Source of the DNA: Saprospiraceae bacterium UBA6168
GTDB taxonomy: Bacteria > Bacteroidota > Bacteroidia > Chitinophagales > Saprospiraceae
Reading direction: 5' to 3'
Length of the DNA: 43,806 bases
Assembly: GCA_002435785.1 (NCBI GenBank)
Contig: DIUC01000076.1
Span: 1-43,806 of the forward strand
This document shows, one piece after another, positions 15,069 through 23,524 of the stretch. The first letter of the stretch is position 1, and each line of letters opens with the position of its first letter. The notes beneath the pieces were generated by a model. It worked only from the letters and a program-made list of their open reading frames with translations, was not told where the DNA came from and did no database searches. Made by a program: the position numbers and the translations under genes.

Positions 15069-17942
15069 TCAATCCACCCCCTGTCTTATCCCTTTCTCCA
15101 CCGCCGGAACGCCCCGCACCATCCACTGCGGCATGGGCTTGTCCATCAGGTAATGGTCGAAATACTGGCTCATGCGCAGTTGGAAATCCTTTCGGTTTTG
15201 GAGCTTCACGGGCCAGTGCGGCTCGTCGTTATAGTTCAGCAGCCAAGCGGGCTTGCCGAGGCGGCGCAGTGCCGTGAAGTATTCGATGCCCTGGTACCAC
15301 GGCACATGGCCGTCGGCGTCGTTGGCCATGATGAGCACGGGCGTGTTCACCTTGTCCATCGTGAACAGCGGCGAGTTCTCCATGTACCGCAGCGGGTACT
15401 CCCATATCGTGCCACCGATGCGGCTCTGCGTATGCTCGTACTGGAACATCCGGCTCAGGCCTGTCTGCCAGCGGATGCCACCGTATGCCGAGAACATGTT
15501 CACCACCGGCGCACCGCTTTCGGCACACTTGAAGATGTCCGTACGGGTGAGCAGATAGGCGATTTGGTAGCCACCCCAGCTATGCCCCTGCACGCCGATG
15601 CGGGCCTTGTCCACGAATCCCCGCTCAATAAGTGAGGTCACGCCGGGTACAACTGCATTGTAGCAGCTCTCGCCGGGATAGCCCGTGCGGTAGGTAATGT
15701 CAGGGTTGAAGATGAGGTAGCCCCGGCTGGCGTAGTAAGAGTAGTTGATGCTGGAGCGCCCTGGGTACGGTGCCCGGTGCTGGTGCAGGTCGTCACTGCT
15801 GCGTTCGTAGAAGTTGACGATCATCGGATATTGCTTCCGTGGGTCGAAGCCCTCCGGTTTCACCAAAAGCCCCTGCAACCGCTGGCCGTCCAAGGCCGTC
15901 CACTCATAAGGCTCGATGCTGCCCCAACGGTAGTCTGCCTGCTGCGGGTTGGCGTTGCTCACCTTCTTGGTTTTTTGGAAGGAGAAATCTGAAAACAGCA
16001 AGTCGGGGAAGGTTTTGAAATTCTCCTTCGTAAACAGCAGCCGCTCGGCGTACTTCGCCTTTTGCGGTGAGGTTGAGTAGGAAAAAGCCTCGCCCACCAA
16101 TTGGATGGGCTGCCCCGCCCCCAGCAGCAGGAAGCCGTAGCCCTCCGCCTTTGAGGTCTCCTGAAAAATGTGCAGGAACAAGCGCTTGCCCGGCGCCACG
16201 AACCGTTCCTCCGGGTCGAGCCGGATGAAGCGGTAGCGGGTGCGGTTGGCACGTCCGTTGGTCAGGTTCAGGGGTGCGGTCAGCCCTGTTGGGTCCACCT
16301 GCCAGATGTCGTAGCGGTCATAGATGAGGAGGCTCGAATCGCCGCTGGTCCAAGTGGCCATGCCGTAGCTGGAAGGGTAGTCTGGCATGTCGTTCAGTTC
16401 ATCGAAAAACCGAACGGTTCGGTTGTCCGTGAGGCGGCGCAACTCGCCATTGTTCACCGAGTAGGCAAACCAGGCGCTGTCCGGCTCGCTGTACCAAAAG
16501 GCATAGTTGCCGCTGGGCGAGAGGCGTGGGGTGCCCCGAAGCGCCTTCGTGATTTCCTTGCGGTTGCCCGTCGCCTCATCCACCAGCCAAAGGTCTTTTC
16601 GAACATCGCCAGCCCACGATAATTCCTGTAGATAGGGTTGTTCATTGATGCCGAGCGCCATGCCGCCCACCCGGTCGGGGGCATAGGTCAGGGTGGGCAG
16701 GTCGGTGTTTGCCAGCGGCACAAATTTGTTTTGTGAAACATGCCAGACCACATCGTAGGTGCGCTTGCGCTCCTGCTCCACGAGGGTCTTCTGGTTGGTG
16801 TGCAGCCGCCCATCAAGGTAGTTCCAGACTTCCACGTTCACGATTTCGTCGTCGAGCAGGTTGGTGTCCTGAAGGATGGGCGGGGGTGCCATGCCGAGGT
16901 ACAGCTTGGTGCCGTCCTTGCTGAAGGTTGGGGCGGCATGCTCGCTCACCCGCCATGTTTTTGGCAAGAATTGCGAAGCGGAATCGGCGATGATACTGGC
17001 CCGCTCCATGCCCTCTTGCCAGTAGCAAAGGCCAAAGGGCGGAACCTGTGCCTTGGTGGTATCAAGGTTAGCGAAAAAGGCCAACTGTGTGCCTATTTCA
17101 TTGAAAACCAACTGTTTGTAATCGCCTTTTTGTTGAATGAGCGGGTTCAGCGATTGCTTTTTGCAGTCATAATAATAGACCCCTTCCGCCAGCAGGGAGT
17201 CGCCCGTGCCACTGGTGTTTACGAGGATGCGGGCACCGTCCTTGGCCAATTTGTAGTCCCGCACGAAGGCAATGGTGTCGGACTGTTGTGTGGCTAAATC
17301 GAGCAGGACGAGCTTCGAGCCAGTGTCCTTGCCCTCTTTTTTTGGCTTCTTTTTTTTCTCCTTTTCCGCCTTCGGCAAAATGGGGGCCTCGGTCTTGGCT
17401 AGTGAGTCGGGCTTTACGGCAGTGGAGTCGGTGGCAGCCTTTCCTTCCTCCTTTGTCTTGACCGGCTCCAGTTGGTAGGCCAACCAGCCGTCCCATTCTT
17501 CCGGCATGGCGAAGGATTTCACGTCGGGCACTTTTTTCAAAAAACCGGTGCCGAGGTGGAGGATGCCGAGCGAGTCCTTCGTGAGTTCCTCCTTCTTCAG
17601 TTTGCGGCGGCGCTGGGCCTTGAGCGAGTCGTCGTGCGGTTTTATTTTGAACGCAATAAATTGGTTGTCAGCGGAGAACACGGCACCCTCTCCCCGCTCG
17701 AAACGGCGGGTGGTGCCTTTGGCGGCATTCCATACGTGCAGGGTGCCGTCGCCCTCCTCGGCCTTGAGGGTGTAGGCTACCCAATTGCCGTCATTGGAGA
17801 TTTGGGGCGATTGGATTTGGTTCCAGCGAACGAGGTCAGCAGGCTCCAACTGCTTTTTGGCCACGGTGGGGTTGGCCGGGGACTGTGCTTGTGTTTTTGC
17901 CAAAAAGGCCAAGAAAAAAAATAGCAGCAAACGTAGATTCAT
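15069..17942 (-). CDS. S9 family (prolyl oligopeptidase-type) exported peptidase
   Basis: This is a serine peptidase of about 957 residues. It has a signal peptide (MNLRLLLFFFLAFLAKTQAQ), a long N-terminal beta-propeller region and a C-terminal alpha/beta-hydrolase domain from about residue 690. The catalytic triad is visible: Ser788 in GHSWGGY, Asp877 in ANDADGHVP and His909 in NDEPHWP. Such enzymes cleave peptides in the periplasm, often releasing dipeptides. A Lys/Glu-rich insertion at about 165-210 (KAEKEKKKKPKKEG) interrupts the propeller region. The frame is open to 18017, but the ATG at 17942 starts the signal peptide. Upstream lies the 181-bp repeat element, in a divergent promoter region shared with the OmpA-family gene. 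Confidence 0.9.
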   Translation of the reverse strand: MNLRLLLFFFLAFLAKTQAQSPANPTVAKKQLEPADLVRWNQIQSPQISNDGNWVAYTLKAEEGDGTLHVWNAAKGTTRRFERGEGAVFSADNQFIAFKIKPHDDSLKAQRRRKLKKEELTKDSLGILHLGTGFLKKVPDVKSFAMPEEWDGWLAYQLEPVKTKEEGKAATDSTAVKPDSLAKTEAPILPKAEKEKKKKPKKEGKDTGSKLVLLDLATQQSDTIAFVRDYKLAKDGARILVNTSGTGDSLLAEGVYYYDCKKQSLNPLIQQKGDYKQLVFNEIGTQLAFFANLDTTKAQVPPFGLCYWQEGMERASIIADSASQFLPKTWRVSEHAAPTFSKDGTKLYLGMAPPPILQDTNLLDDEIVNVEVWNYLDGRLHTNQKTLVEQERKRTYDVVWHVSQNKFVPLANTDLPTLTYAPDRVGGMALGINEQPYLQELSWAGDVRKDLWLVDEATGNRKEITKALRGTPRLSPSGNYAFWYSEPDSAWFAYSVNNGELRRLTDNRTVRFFDELNDMPDYPSSYGMATWTSGDSSLLIYDRYDIWQVDPTGLTAPLNLTNGRANRTRYRFIRLDPEERFVAPGKRLFLHIFQETSKAEGYGFLLLGAGQPIQLVGEAFSYSTSPQKAKYAERLLFTKENFKTFPDLLFSDFSFQKTKKVSNANPQQADYRWGSIEPYEWTALDGQRLQGLLVKPEGFDPRKQYPMIVNFYERSSDDLHQHRAPYPGRSSINYSYYASRGYLIFNPDITYRTGYPGESCYNAVVPGVTSLIERGFVDKARIGVQGHSWGGYQIAYLLTRTDIFKCAESGAPVVNMFSAYGGIRWQTGLSRMFQYEHTQSRIGGTIWEYPLRYMENSPLFTMDKVNTPVLIMANDADGHVPWYQGIEYFTALRRLGKPAWLLNYNDEPHWPVKLQNRKDFQLRMSQYFDHYLMDKPMPQWMVRGVPAVEKGIRQGVD

Positions 17943-17960
17943 ATTGTCGTGATTAGGTTG

Positions 17961-18141
17961 AGGAACGTGTGCGAAATGAGTTGCCGCTTTCGGCGAGTGT
18001 ATTTTTGAGGTTGACAAGGCGAAGGAACAGGCGCATAGCGGCGCTACGCAACTGTTCCCTTAACCCTGTCTGCCGACAGGCAGGGAAGTCAACGTCAAAA
18101 AAACGCCGCCCAAAGTGGTTAGTTATTTCGCACACGTTCCT
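17961..18141. repeat. 181-bp imperfect palindromic (MITE/REP-like) element
   Basis: The ends are 17-bp perfect inverted repeats (AGGAACGTGTGCGAAAT at 17961-17977 and its complement at 18125-18141). The inner arms remain largely complementary for about 55 bp. The centre contains GGAACAG...CTGTTCC (18024-18030 / 18052-18058) enclosing TAGCG-G-CGCTA, and a CCTGTC-TGCC-GACAGG hairpin (18065-18080). No target duplication is clear. It lies between two divergent start codons. Short ORFs inside it are by-products of the repeat. Confidence 0.7.
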
Positions 18142-18210
18142 AAAGGGGTGAAAATAGAAACCGTGCCCGTTGCTTTTGCCTTTTCTGGAGTTATTTGCAA
18201 AAAAAACTTG

Positions 18211-19377
18211 ATGAAAAATTTCCAGCTACTGCTTTTCTTCCTCCCGCTGTTCGCCGCCGCCCAAGACGGCAACCTCGTCCTTAACCCCGGTTTTGAGAAG
18301 CTGCTGCCAGATGCCCCGCTGAAGCCTTGCGCCTACATGCCAAACGGCGAGACCTTCGACAGGTCGGTAGCCAATTGGACGACTTACCGTTTCATGACCC
18401 CCGATTTAATTGATTGGAAACCAGATGCTTACGGTGAATGCTTCTTCCCCAAACCCCACGGTGGCGACCGTGCGGTAGGCATAATCACCTATCACCCGCG
18501 ACACGATACGGGGCGGCACCACGACTTCCATGAACTGGTGATGGGCCAGCTCAGGATGCCCCTCGTCTATGGCAAAAAGTACCGCATCGAAATGTACGTC
18601 AACCAATCGGATGCCACGGGCCTGCACCACCTGCAAGGACTCTATGGCGAAAAAAGGGACATCCGCCCAACGGCTTCGGGCAATTTGGGGGTACTTTTCA
18701 TTTACGACAAAAACCACCGATTAGAGGCCGACGAAAAACCACAGTTCTTGGTGAAAGAACCCATCGTCACGGCAAAGGAAGAATGGAAGCTCATCAGCGG
18801 CACTTTCACCGCCGACCGGGAGCATACCTACTTTATGATTGGTAATTTCGGGAAGGACGAAGACACCCCAACCACCCTCAAAAACCCAGCACAAATTGAC
18901 AGTTTCAACATGAAACAGAACAATACCGTGGACAAGATAAAACGGGTGGCCTATTACCTCATTGACGACATCCGCATCGTGCCAGCCGACGCACCAGCCC
19001 CTCCACAACAGCCAGATATTTCCACAGCACTGAAAACCAAAAAAGCCTACACCTTCCGCAACGTGAACTTTGAGACGGCGAAATGGGACCTGCAGCCCCC
19101 TGCCTTGCCGGAATTGGACGGCCTCGCCGCTTTTTTGAAAGAAAATCCCACGGTGAAAGTAGAAATCGGCGGCCACACCGACGACGTGGGCAACGATACC
19201 GACAACCAACTGCTCTCGCAAAACCGGGCCGAATCGGTGGCTAACTACCTGATTGCCAATGGAATAGCCGCTGCACGAATTTCCTACAAAGGCTACGGTG
19301 AGACCCAACCCATCGCCCCGAACACCTCAGCCGCAGGGCGGCTGCAAAACAGGCGGGTGGAATGCAAGGTGCTGTGA
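18211..19377 (+). CDS. OmpA-family outer membrane/peptidoglycan-associated protein
   Basis: This 388-residue exported protein has a signal peptide (MKNFQLLLFFLPLFAAAQ), an N-terminal beta-sandwich-like domain that starts NLVLNPGFE, the common Bacteroidetes opening of carbohydrate-binding-like modules, and a C-terminal OmpA domain from about 285. The OmpA domain has VNFETAKWDL, VKVEIGGHTDDVG, LSQNRAESVANYL, ISYKGYGETQP and NRRVECKVL, including the Asp and Arg that bind diaminopimelate in peptidoglycan. It would anchor to the wall and face the periplasm or surface. The start at 18211 is chosen since the 32 preceding codons lie partly in the repeat element. The terminal reading frame closes 12 bp before a solo REP-like unit. 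Confidence 0.9.
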   Translation: MKNFQLLLFFLPLFAAAQDGNLVLNPGFEKLLPDAPLKPCAYMPNGETFDRSVANWTTYRFMTPDLIDWKPDAYGECFFPKPHGGDRAVGIITYHPRHDTGRHHDFHELVMGQLRMPLVYGKKYRIEMYVNQSDATGLHHLQGLYGEKRDIRPTASGNLGVLFIYDKNHRLEADEKPQFLVKEPIVTAKEEWKLISGTFTADREHTYFMIGNFGKDEDTPTTLKNPAQIDSFNMKQNNTVDKIKRVAYYLIDDIRIVPADAPAPPQQPDISTALKTKKAYTFRNVNFETAKWDLQPPALPELDGLAAFLKENPTVKVEIGGHTDDVGNDTDNQLLSQNRAESVANYLIANGIAAARISYKGYGETQPIAPNTSAAGRLQNRRVECKVL

Positions 19378-19388
19378 TGGACGATTGG

Positions 19389-19410
19389 GGTTTCCTTCGG
19401 GAATGAAAAA
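19389..19410. repeat. Solo REP-like unit
   Basis: GGTTTCCTTCGGGAATGA plus four A aligns with the unit at 26022-26041 and with each half of the palindrome at 24761-24844. It contains a TTCC-TTCG-GGAA hairpin and lies just behind the OmpA-family stop. Confidence 0.55.
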
Positions 19411-19540
19411 GGATTGACGATTCCTGGAGATGTGAAAAAATGGGTGGGAAGTTCTCCTTGCATTGCCCTAAAGGCGAACCCAACCTTTGCCAACTGCCTG
19501 ACGTTATGGCTGTTAGCGACAGGATTGCGGCGAGAGTCCG

Positions 19541-19548
19541 TATTTTTG
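19541..19548 (+). promoter_or_regulatory. -7 element of the lipoprotein gene
   Basis: TATTTTTG matches TAnnTTTG exactly and lies 48 bp before the ATG at 19596. No clear -33 box at the usual spacing. The region 19378-19540 otherwise holds the solo REP-like unit and nothing else I can name. Confidence 0.5.
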
Positions 19549-19595
19549 TAAGCGAAAACTTGAAAGCCTGCATTGGCGTGATTAAAAAAATCTTG

Positions 19596-21134
19596 ATGAA
19601 ATTTTCCCACTTCGTGTTTTTGGTGCTGCTGGCCGCAGCAATGTTTGGTTGCAAGCAGTCGAACGAGTTGCAGGATGCCGACATCCTGTCTGGTGACGCT
19701 GAGTTCGCCATTCCACTATTCAAGGCCCGAACCTCCATTCAAGACTTGCTGGAGAATTTTGACGATTCCACTTACATTGAAATAGATGCGGAGGGCATCA
19801 TCCACCTGCGCTACGAGGGCGATGTGCTCACGCAGACGGCGGACGAGTTTTTTCAGGTCATCAAAACCTACCTGCCGCCGCTCATCCCGCTGGACAGCAC
19901 CTATTTTACCTTGGATTTCAACTCGGCGGGCGACCAATTAAAAGTGGATTTCGCCCGCTACAGTGGTGGCACTATCAGCGTCGCTTATGTATCCAACTAC
20001 GTGGGCATGGTGGACTTGACCTTGACCATTCTGGAAGCCTCAAAAAATGGCCAACCATTGAAGGTTCACACTCAGTTTATGTCCCCCGCCGGTACTCCCG
20101 GTACCATTCCCTTGCCCATCTTCAGTCCCACCACCCAATGTGTGGGCTATGAGCTGATGCCCAACAACGGCAAGGTGCATATCCAATACACCGCTGTGAC
20201 GGATATGGGCGACACCATCGAACTTCCGTTCATCGCCTTGGCCAATACCAATATCAATTTTTCCTACATCGAGGGCTACCTCGGCAACTTCAAAAACAAG
20301 GGAAAACGGGACAGCGTCAGCATTGACTTCTTCAAAAACTGGACTCAGGGCGATGTGTTTTTTGATAACCCCGTCATCAAAATCCATATCGAAAATTCCT
20401 TCGGGATGCCTACCCGCTCGTCCATTGACACCTTCGACATCATCACCGCCGACGAGCTGCGGATACCGCTCCAGAGCAGTTTCATCAACGAAACGGGCAT
20501 TGACTTCGTGTACCCAACCGTGCAGGAGGCGGGCCAGTCCAAAAGCATGACCTTCACCTTCGACGCCAACAATTCAAATATTGAGGATGTGCTCGGCTCC
20601 CGCCCCATCGGCCTCGACTACAAGGTGGATGCCATCTCCAACCCCGACAGCCTGACCAACCTTCGGGGCTTCATCACCGACAGCAGTTTCTATAAAATAA
20701 AAGTAGAAGTGGACCTGCCATTGCATGGCCGGGCCTCCGGCTTTGGCGTAGTGGACTCGTTCGACCTTGATTTCAGCAGCTACGACGACCTCAAGGAAGT
20801 CGAGTTCAAGCTGGTGGCCGACAACGAAATGCCGCTCGCCATAGGCGTTCAGGGTTATTTTATTGGGGAAAATGGGGCCGTGCTCGATTCGCTCTTCGAC
20901 GGAATCGGCCACCCCATTCAAGGTGCTCCCGTGAACGCAAACGGCGTCGTGACCCAAAAGCTCACCACCATCACCTTCGTCACTTTCGATGCCGCCCGGT
21001 TCGACCATGTGCGCTCCGCAAAAAGGCTGAACCTCCACGCCTACTTCTCCACCACCAACAACGGCCAGCAATCCGTTAAAGCCTTCGCTAACCAGTTTTT
21101 GGAAATCAGGATGGGTATGAAGGTGAAACGGTAA
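19596..21134 (+). CDS. Hypothetical lipoprotein
   Basis: This is a 512-residue protein with a type II signal peptide: MKFSHFVFLVLLAAAMFG followed by Cys19 (lipobox AMFGC), so it should be lipid-anchored. The rest is a long beta-rich sequence with several repeated-looking sandwich segments (for example SYIEGYLGNF, DSVSIDFFKNW, DEMPLAIGVQG-like strands) and no catalytic motif I recognise. After the anchor the acidic segment NELQDADILSGDAEFA could be a surface export signal, but that is inference. The frame is open from 19440. The ATG at 19596 begins the signal peptide and follows a -7 box. It stands between the OmpA-family and thiolase genes. Confidence 0.8.
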   Translation: MKFSHFVFLVLLAAAMFGCKQSNELQDADILSGDAEFAIPLFKARTSIQDLLENFDDSTYIEIDAEGIIHLRYEGDVLTQTADEFFQVIKTYLPPLIPLDSTYFTLDFNSAGDQLKVDFARYSGGTISVAYVSNYVGMVDLTLTILEASKNGQPLKVHTQFMSPAGTPGTIPLPIFSPTTQCVGYELMPNNGKVHIQYTAVTDMGDTIELPFIALANTNINFSYIEGYLGNFKNKGKRDSVSIDFFKNWTQGDVFFDNPVIKIHIENSFGMPTRSSIDTFDIITADELRIPLQSSFINETGIDFVYPTVQEAGQSKSMTFTFDANNSNIEDVLGSRPIGLDYKVDAISNPDSLTNLRGFITDSSFYKIKVEVDLPLHGRASGFGVVDSFDLDFSSYDDLKEVEFKLVADNEMPLAIGVQGYFIGENGAVLDSLFDGIGHPIQGAPVNANGVVTQKLTTITFVTFDAARFDHVRSAKRLNLHAYFSTTNNGQQSVKAFANQFLEIRMGMKVKR

Positions 21135-21313
21135 TTGGATTTACGATTTACGATAGACGTTTTACGTTTGCTGCCGGCGTGCTGCCCTTTTTGTTTTGGG
21201 GTAAAAACGGTGTTTCTGTTTCCTGCCAAGCGCCTACTTTTGCCCAAAATTCAGGGTTTGCGTTTTTCGAGTACCCCACTCAAAACCCAAAACCCAAAAC
21301 TCAAATCTTCCAC

Positions 21314-22528
21314 ATGCCCACCGCCTACATCATTGACGCCATCCGTACCCCCGTCGCCAGTTTTCAGGGCAGCCTTTCGCCCGTCCGGGCGGACGACCTC
21401 GCCGCCCATGCCATCGCCGCACTCGTCAGCCGCCACCCAAATATCCCGATGGACGCCTACGCCGACGTCATCCTCGGCTGCGCCAATCAAGCTGGCGAGG
21501 ACAACCGCAACGTGGCCCGCATGGCGCTGCTGCTGGCCGGGCTGCCCGTCAGCGTACCGGGCGAGACCGTAAACCGGCTTTGCGCAAGCGGAATGTCCGC
21601 CGTGGTGCAAGCGAGCCGGGCCATCCGCAGCGGGGAGGGCGACCTGTTCATCGCAGGTGGCGTGGAGCAAATGACCCGTGGCCCATGGGTCATGTCCAAA
21701 GCTTCGCAAGCATTCGGGCGGGACGCCGAGATGCACGACAGCAGCTTCGGCTGGCGCTTCATCAACCCCCGCATGAAGGCGCTCTATGGCGTGGACGGCA
21801 TGGGCAACACCGCCGAAAACCTCGCCGAACTGCACAAAATCAGCCGGGAAGACCAAGACGCATTTGCCCTATGGTCGCAGCAAAAAGCTGCACGGGCACA
21901 GGCTTCGGGCAGGCTGGCCGAGGAAATCAGCCCGGTGTCCATTCCGCAGCGAAAGGGCGACCCCGTACTTTTCTCCGAAGATGAATTCATCAAACCGGAC
22001 ACCACACTGGCCGTGCTGGCCAAGCTGCGACCTGCCTTCAAAAAAGCCGAAGACGGCGGCACGGTGACTGCCGGGAATGCCTCCGGCCTCAACGACGGCG
22101 CTGCCGCAATGCTCGTGGCTTCGGAGGCAGCGGTGAAAAAATATGACCTGAAACCCCTCGCCCGCATCGTGAGCACGGGGGTGGCGGGCGTAGAGCCTCG
22201 CATCATGGGCATTGGCCCCGTGCCGGCCAGCCAACTGGCGCTCGACCGTGCCGGCCTCACCCTCGCCGACATGGACATCATCGAACTGAACGAAGCTTTT
22301 GCGGCACAGGCGCTGGCCTGCACCCGCACTTGGGGCATCGCCGACAACGACTCACGGCTGAACCCGAACGGCGGGGCCATTGCCATCGGCCACCCGCTCG
22401 GCATGTCCGGTACGAGGCTTTTGCAGACGGCGGCCATTGAACTGCACCGCCAACAAAAGCGTTTTGCACTGGCTACCATGTGCATCGGCGTTGGGCAGGG
22501 GTACGCGGTGGTGTTGGAACGGGTTTGA
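21314..22528 (+). CDS. Thiolase, 3-oxoadipyl-CoA thiolase-like (acetyl-CoA acyltransferase)
   Basis: This 404-residue cytosolic thiolase has the full active site: Cys in NRLCASGM (near residue 91), His in GHPLGMSGTR (near 360) and Cys in CIGVGQG (near 393). The block GCANQAGEDNRNVARMA and the IPQRKGDP and AGVEPRIMGIGPVPA segments are especially like PcaF, which cleaves 3-oxoadipyl-CoA in aromatic degradation. Related enzymes do general beta-oxidation or form acetoacetyl-CoA, the entry to the mevalonate pathway found elsewhere in the window. No pca genes are near, so specificity is open. The frame is open from 21179, but the ATG at 21314 begins the family N-terminus (PTAYIIDAIRTP). The spacer 21135-21313 has short word repeats. 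Confidence 0.92.
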   Translation: MPTAYIIDAIRTPVASFQGSLSPVRADDLAAHAIAALVSRHPNIPMDAYADVILGCANQAGEDNRNVARMALLLAGLPVSVPGETVNRLCASGMSAVVQASRAIRSGEGDLFIAGGVEQMTRGPWVMSKASQAFGRDAEMHDSSFGWRFINPRMKALYGVDGMGNTAENLAELHKISREDQDAFALWSQQKAARAQASGRLAEEISPVSIPQRKGDPVLFSEDEFIKPDTTLAVLAKLRPAFKKAEDGGTVTAGNASGLNDGAAAMLVASEAAVKKYDLKPLARIVSTGVAGVEPRIMGIGPVPASQLALDRAGLTLADMDIIELNEAFAAQALACTRTWGIADNDSRLNPNGGAIAIGHPLGMSGTRLLQTAAIELHRQQKRFALATMCIGVGQGYAVVLERV

Positions 22529-22587
22529 TTTAAAAGAAAAAAGTCATTCCTTTACACGAAATTTCACAACCAAAAATTCATATTCAA

Positions 22588-23352
22588 ATGGCAAGAAAAG
22601 GCATGTTTTCGTCCTCTGGCAATCCTTTTATGAAAGAGGAAACCTATCGCAACAGCTCCAACTCACCGTTGGACGCTGGCTTTATCGCCTCCTCTGAGCG
22701 CATGACAGTACAAGGAGCGGTCAACAAATCGTTCATCCTGTTTGGACTGATGCTGCTAACGGCGGTGGCCAGCTATGTTTACGCCAACCCGCTTTTCCTG
22801 TTTGTTGGTGCCATTGGCGGTCTGATTGCCGCACTGGTGGCCAGCTTCAAGCCGCACCTGTCGGCCACGGTAGCCCCCATTTACGCACTGCTCGAAGGAC
22901 TCTTCGTGGGTTCCGTGACAGCGATGTATGGGGCGGCACTGGGCGGTGCCATCATTTTCAACGCCATCAGCTTGACCTTGGGCATCTTGTTTGCCATGTT
23001 GTTTATTTACAAAACGGGCATCATCAAGGTGACGGACAAGCTGCGCATGGGCGTGATGATGGCCACGATGGGCGTTTTCCTGGTCTATATGCTGAACTTC
23101 GTGCTCAGCTTCTTTGGCATCAACCTGCCGTACTTGCACCAGGGTGGCGCTATGGGCATCGGTATCAGCGTGGTCATTATCGGCATCGCTGCCTTCAACC
23201 TGCTGCTCGATTTTGACAATTTCGACAAGGGCGAGAAGTTCGGCGCACCGAGCTACATGGAGTGGTTTTCGGCAATGGGACTGCTCATCACCTTGATATG
23301 GCTGTACGTTGAAATCCTTCGTTTGCTGTCCCTGTTGTCTTCAAGGGATTAA
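22588..23352 (+). CDS. Bax inhibitor-1/YccA family membrane protein
   Basis: This integral membrane protein of 254 residues has about seven helices (roughly 50-66, 68-86, 92-112, 116-134, 152-174, 186-206, 226-248) after a soluble N-terminal 40 residues. The family is the TMBIM/Bax inhibitor-1 group. Bacterial members (BsYetJ, YccA) are proton-sensitive calcium channels or modulators of membrane proteases. FDNFDKGEKFGAPSYMEWFSAMGLL matches the conserved C-terminal block of the long bacterial type. It stands alone, 59 bp behind the thiolase stop, and is followed by a bidirectional terminator. Function is assigned from family membership only. Confidence 0.88.
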   Translation: MARKGMFSSSGNPFMKEETYRNSSNSPLDAGFIASSERMTVQGAVNKSFILFGLMLLTAVASYVYANPLFLFVGAIGGLIAALVASFKPHLSATVAPIYALLEGLFVGSVTAMYGAALGGAIIFNAISLTLGILFAMLFIYKTGIIKVTDKLRMGVMMATMGVFLVYMLNFVLSFFGINLPYLHQGGAMGIGISVVIIGIAAFNLLLDFDNFDKGEKFGAPSYMEWFSAMGLLITLIWLYVEILRLLSLLSSRD

Positions 23353-23416
23353 TAACAGGGACCGCCAGTCCGTGCTTTTGCACTTCTTCAACTGGCGTCC
23401 ATCCCACCATTTGCCA

Positions 23417-23453
23417 AAAAAGGCGCAACTCCCATGTGGGTTTGCGCCTTTTT
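23417..23453. terminator. Bidirectional terminator between convergent genes
   Basis: A perfect 12-bp stem (AAAAAGGCGCAA at 23417-23428 with TTGCGCCTTTTT at 23442-23453) encloses a CCCA-TG-TGGG sub-stem. It lies between the Bax inhibitor gene and the convergent moeA gene. Confidence 0.88.
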
Positions 23454-23524
23454 GCTTGCATGGTTTGCTGTATTGTAAAGTTTGGCAAGTTGAGGAGTTG
23501 GGAAGCACAGACTGGCAGTCGGTG

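Noticed and set aside
17969..18151. Short ORFs on both strands within the 181-bp repeat element
   Set aside because: They arise from the inverted-repeat sequence and have no start context or conservation signal. Treated as repeat by-products.
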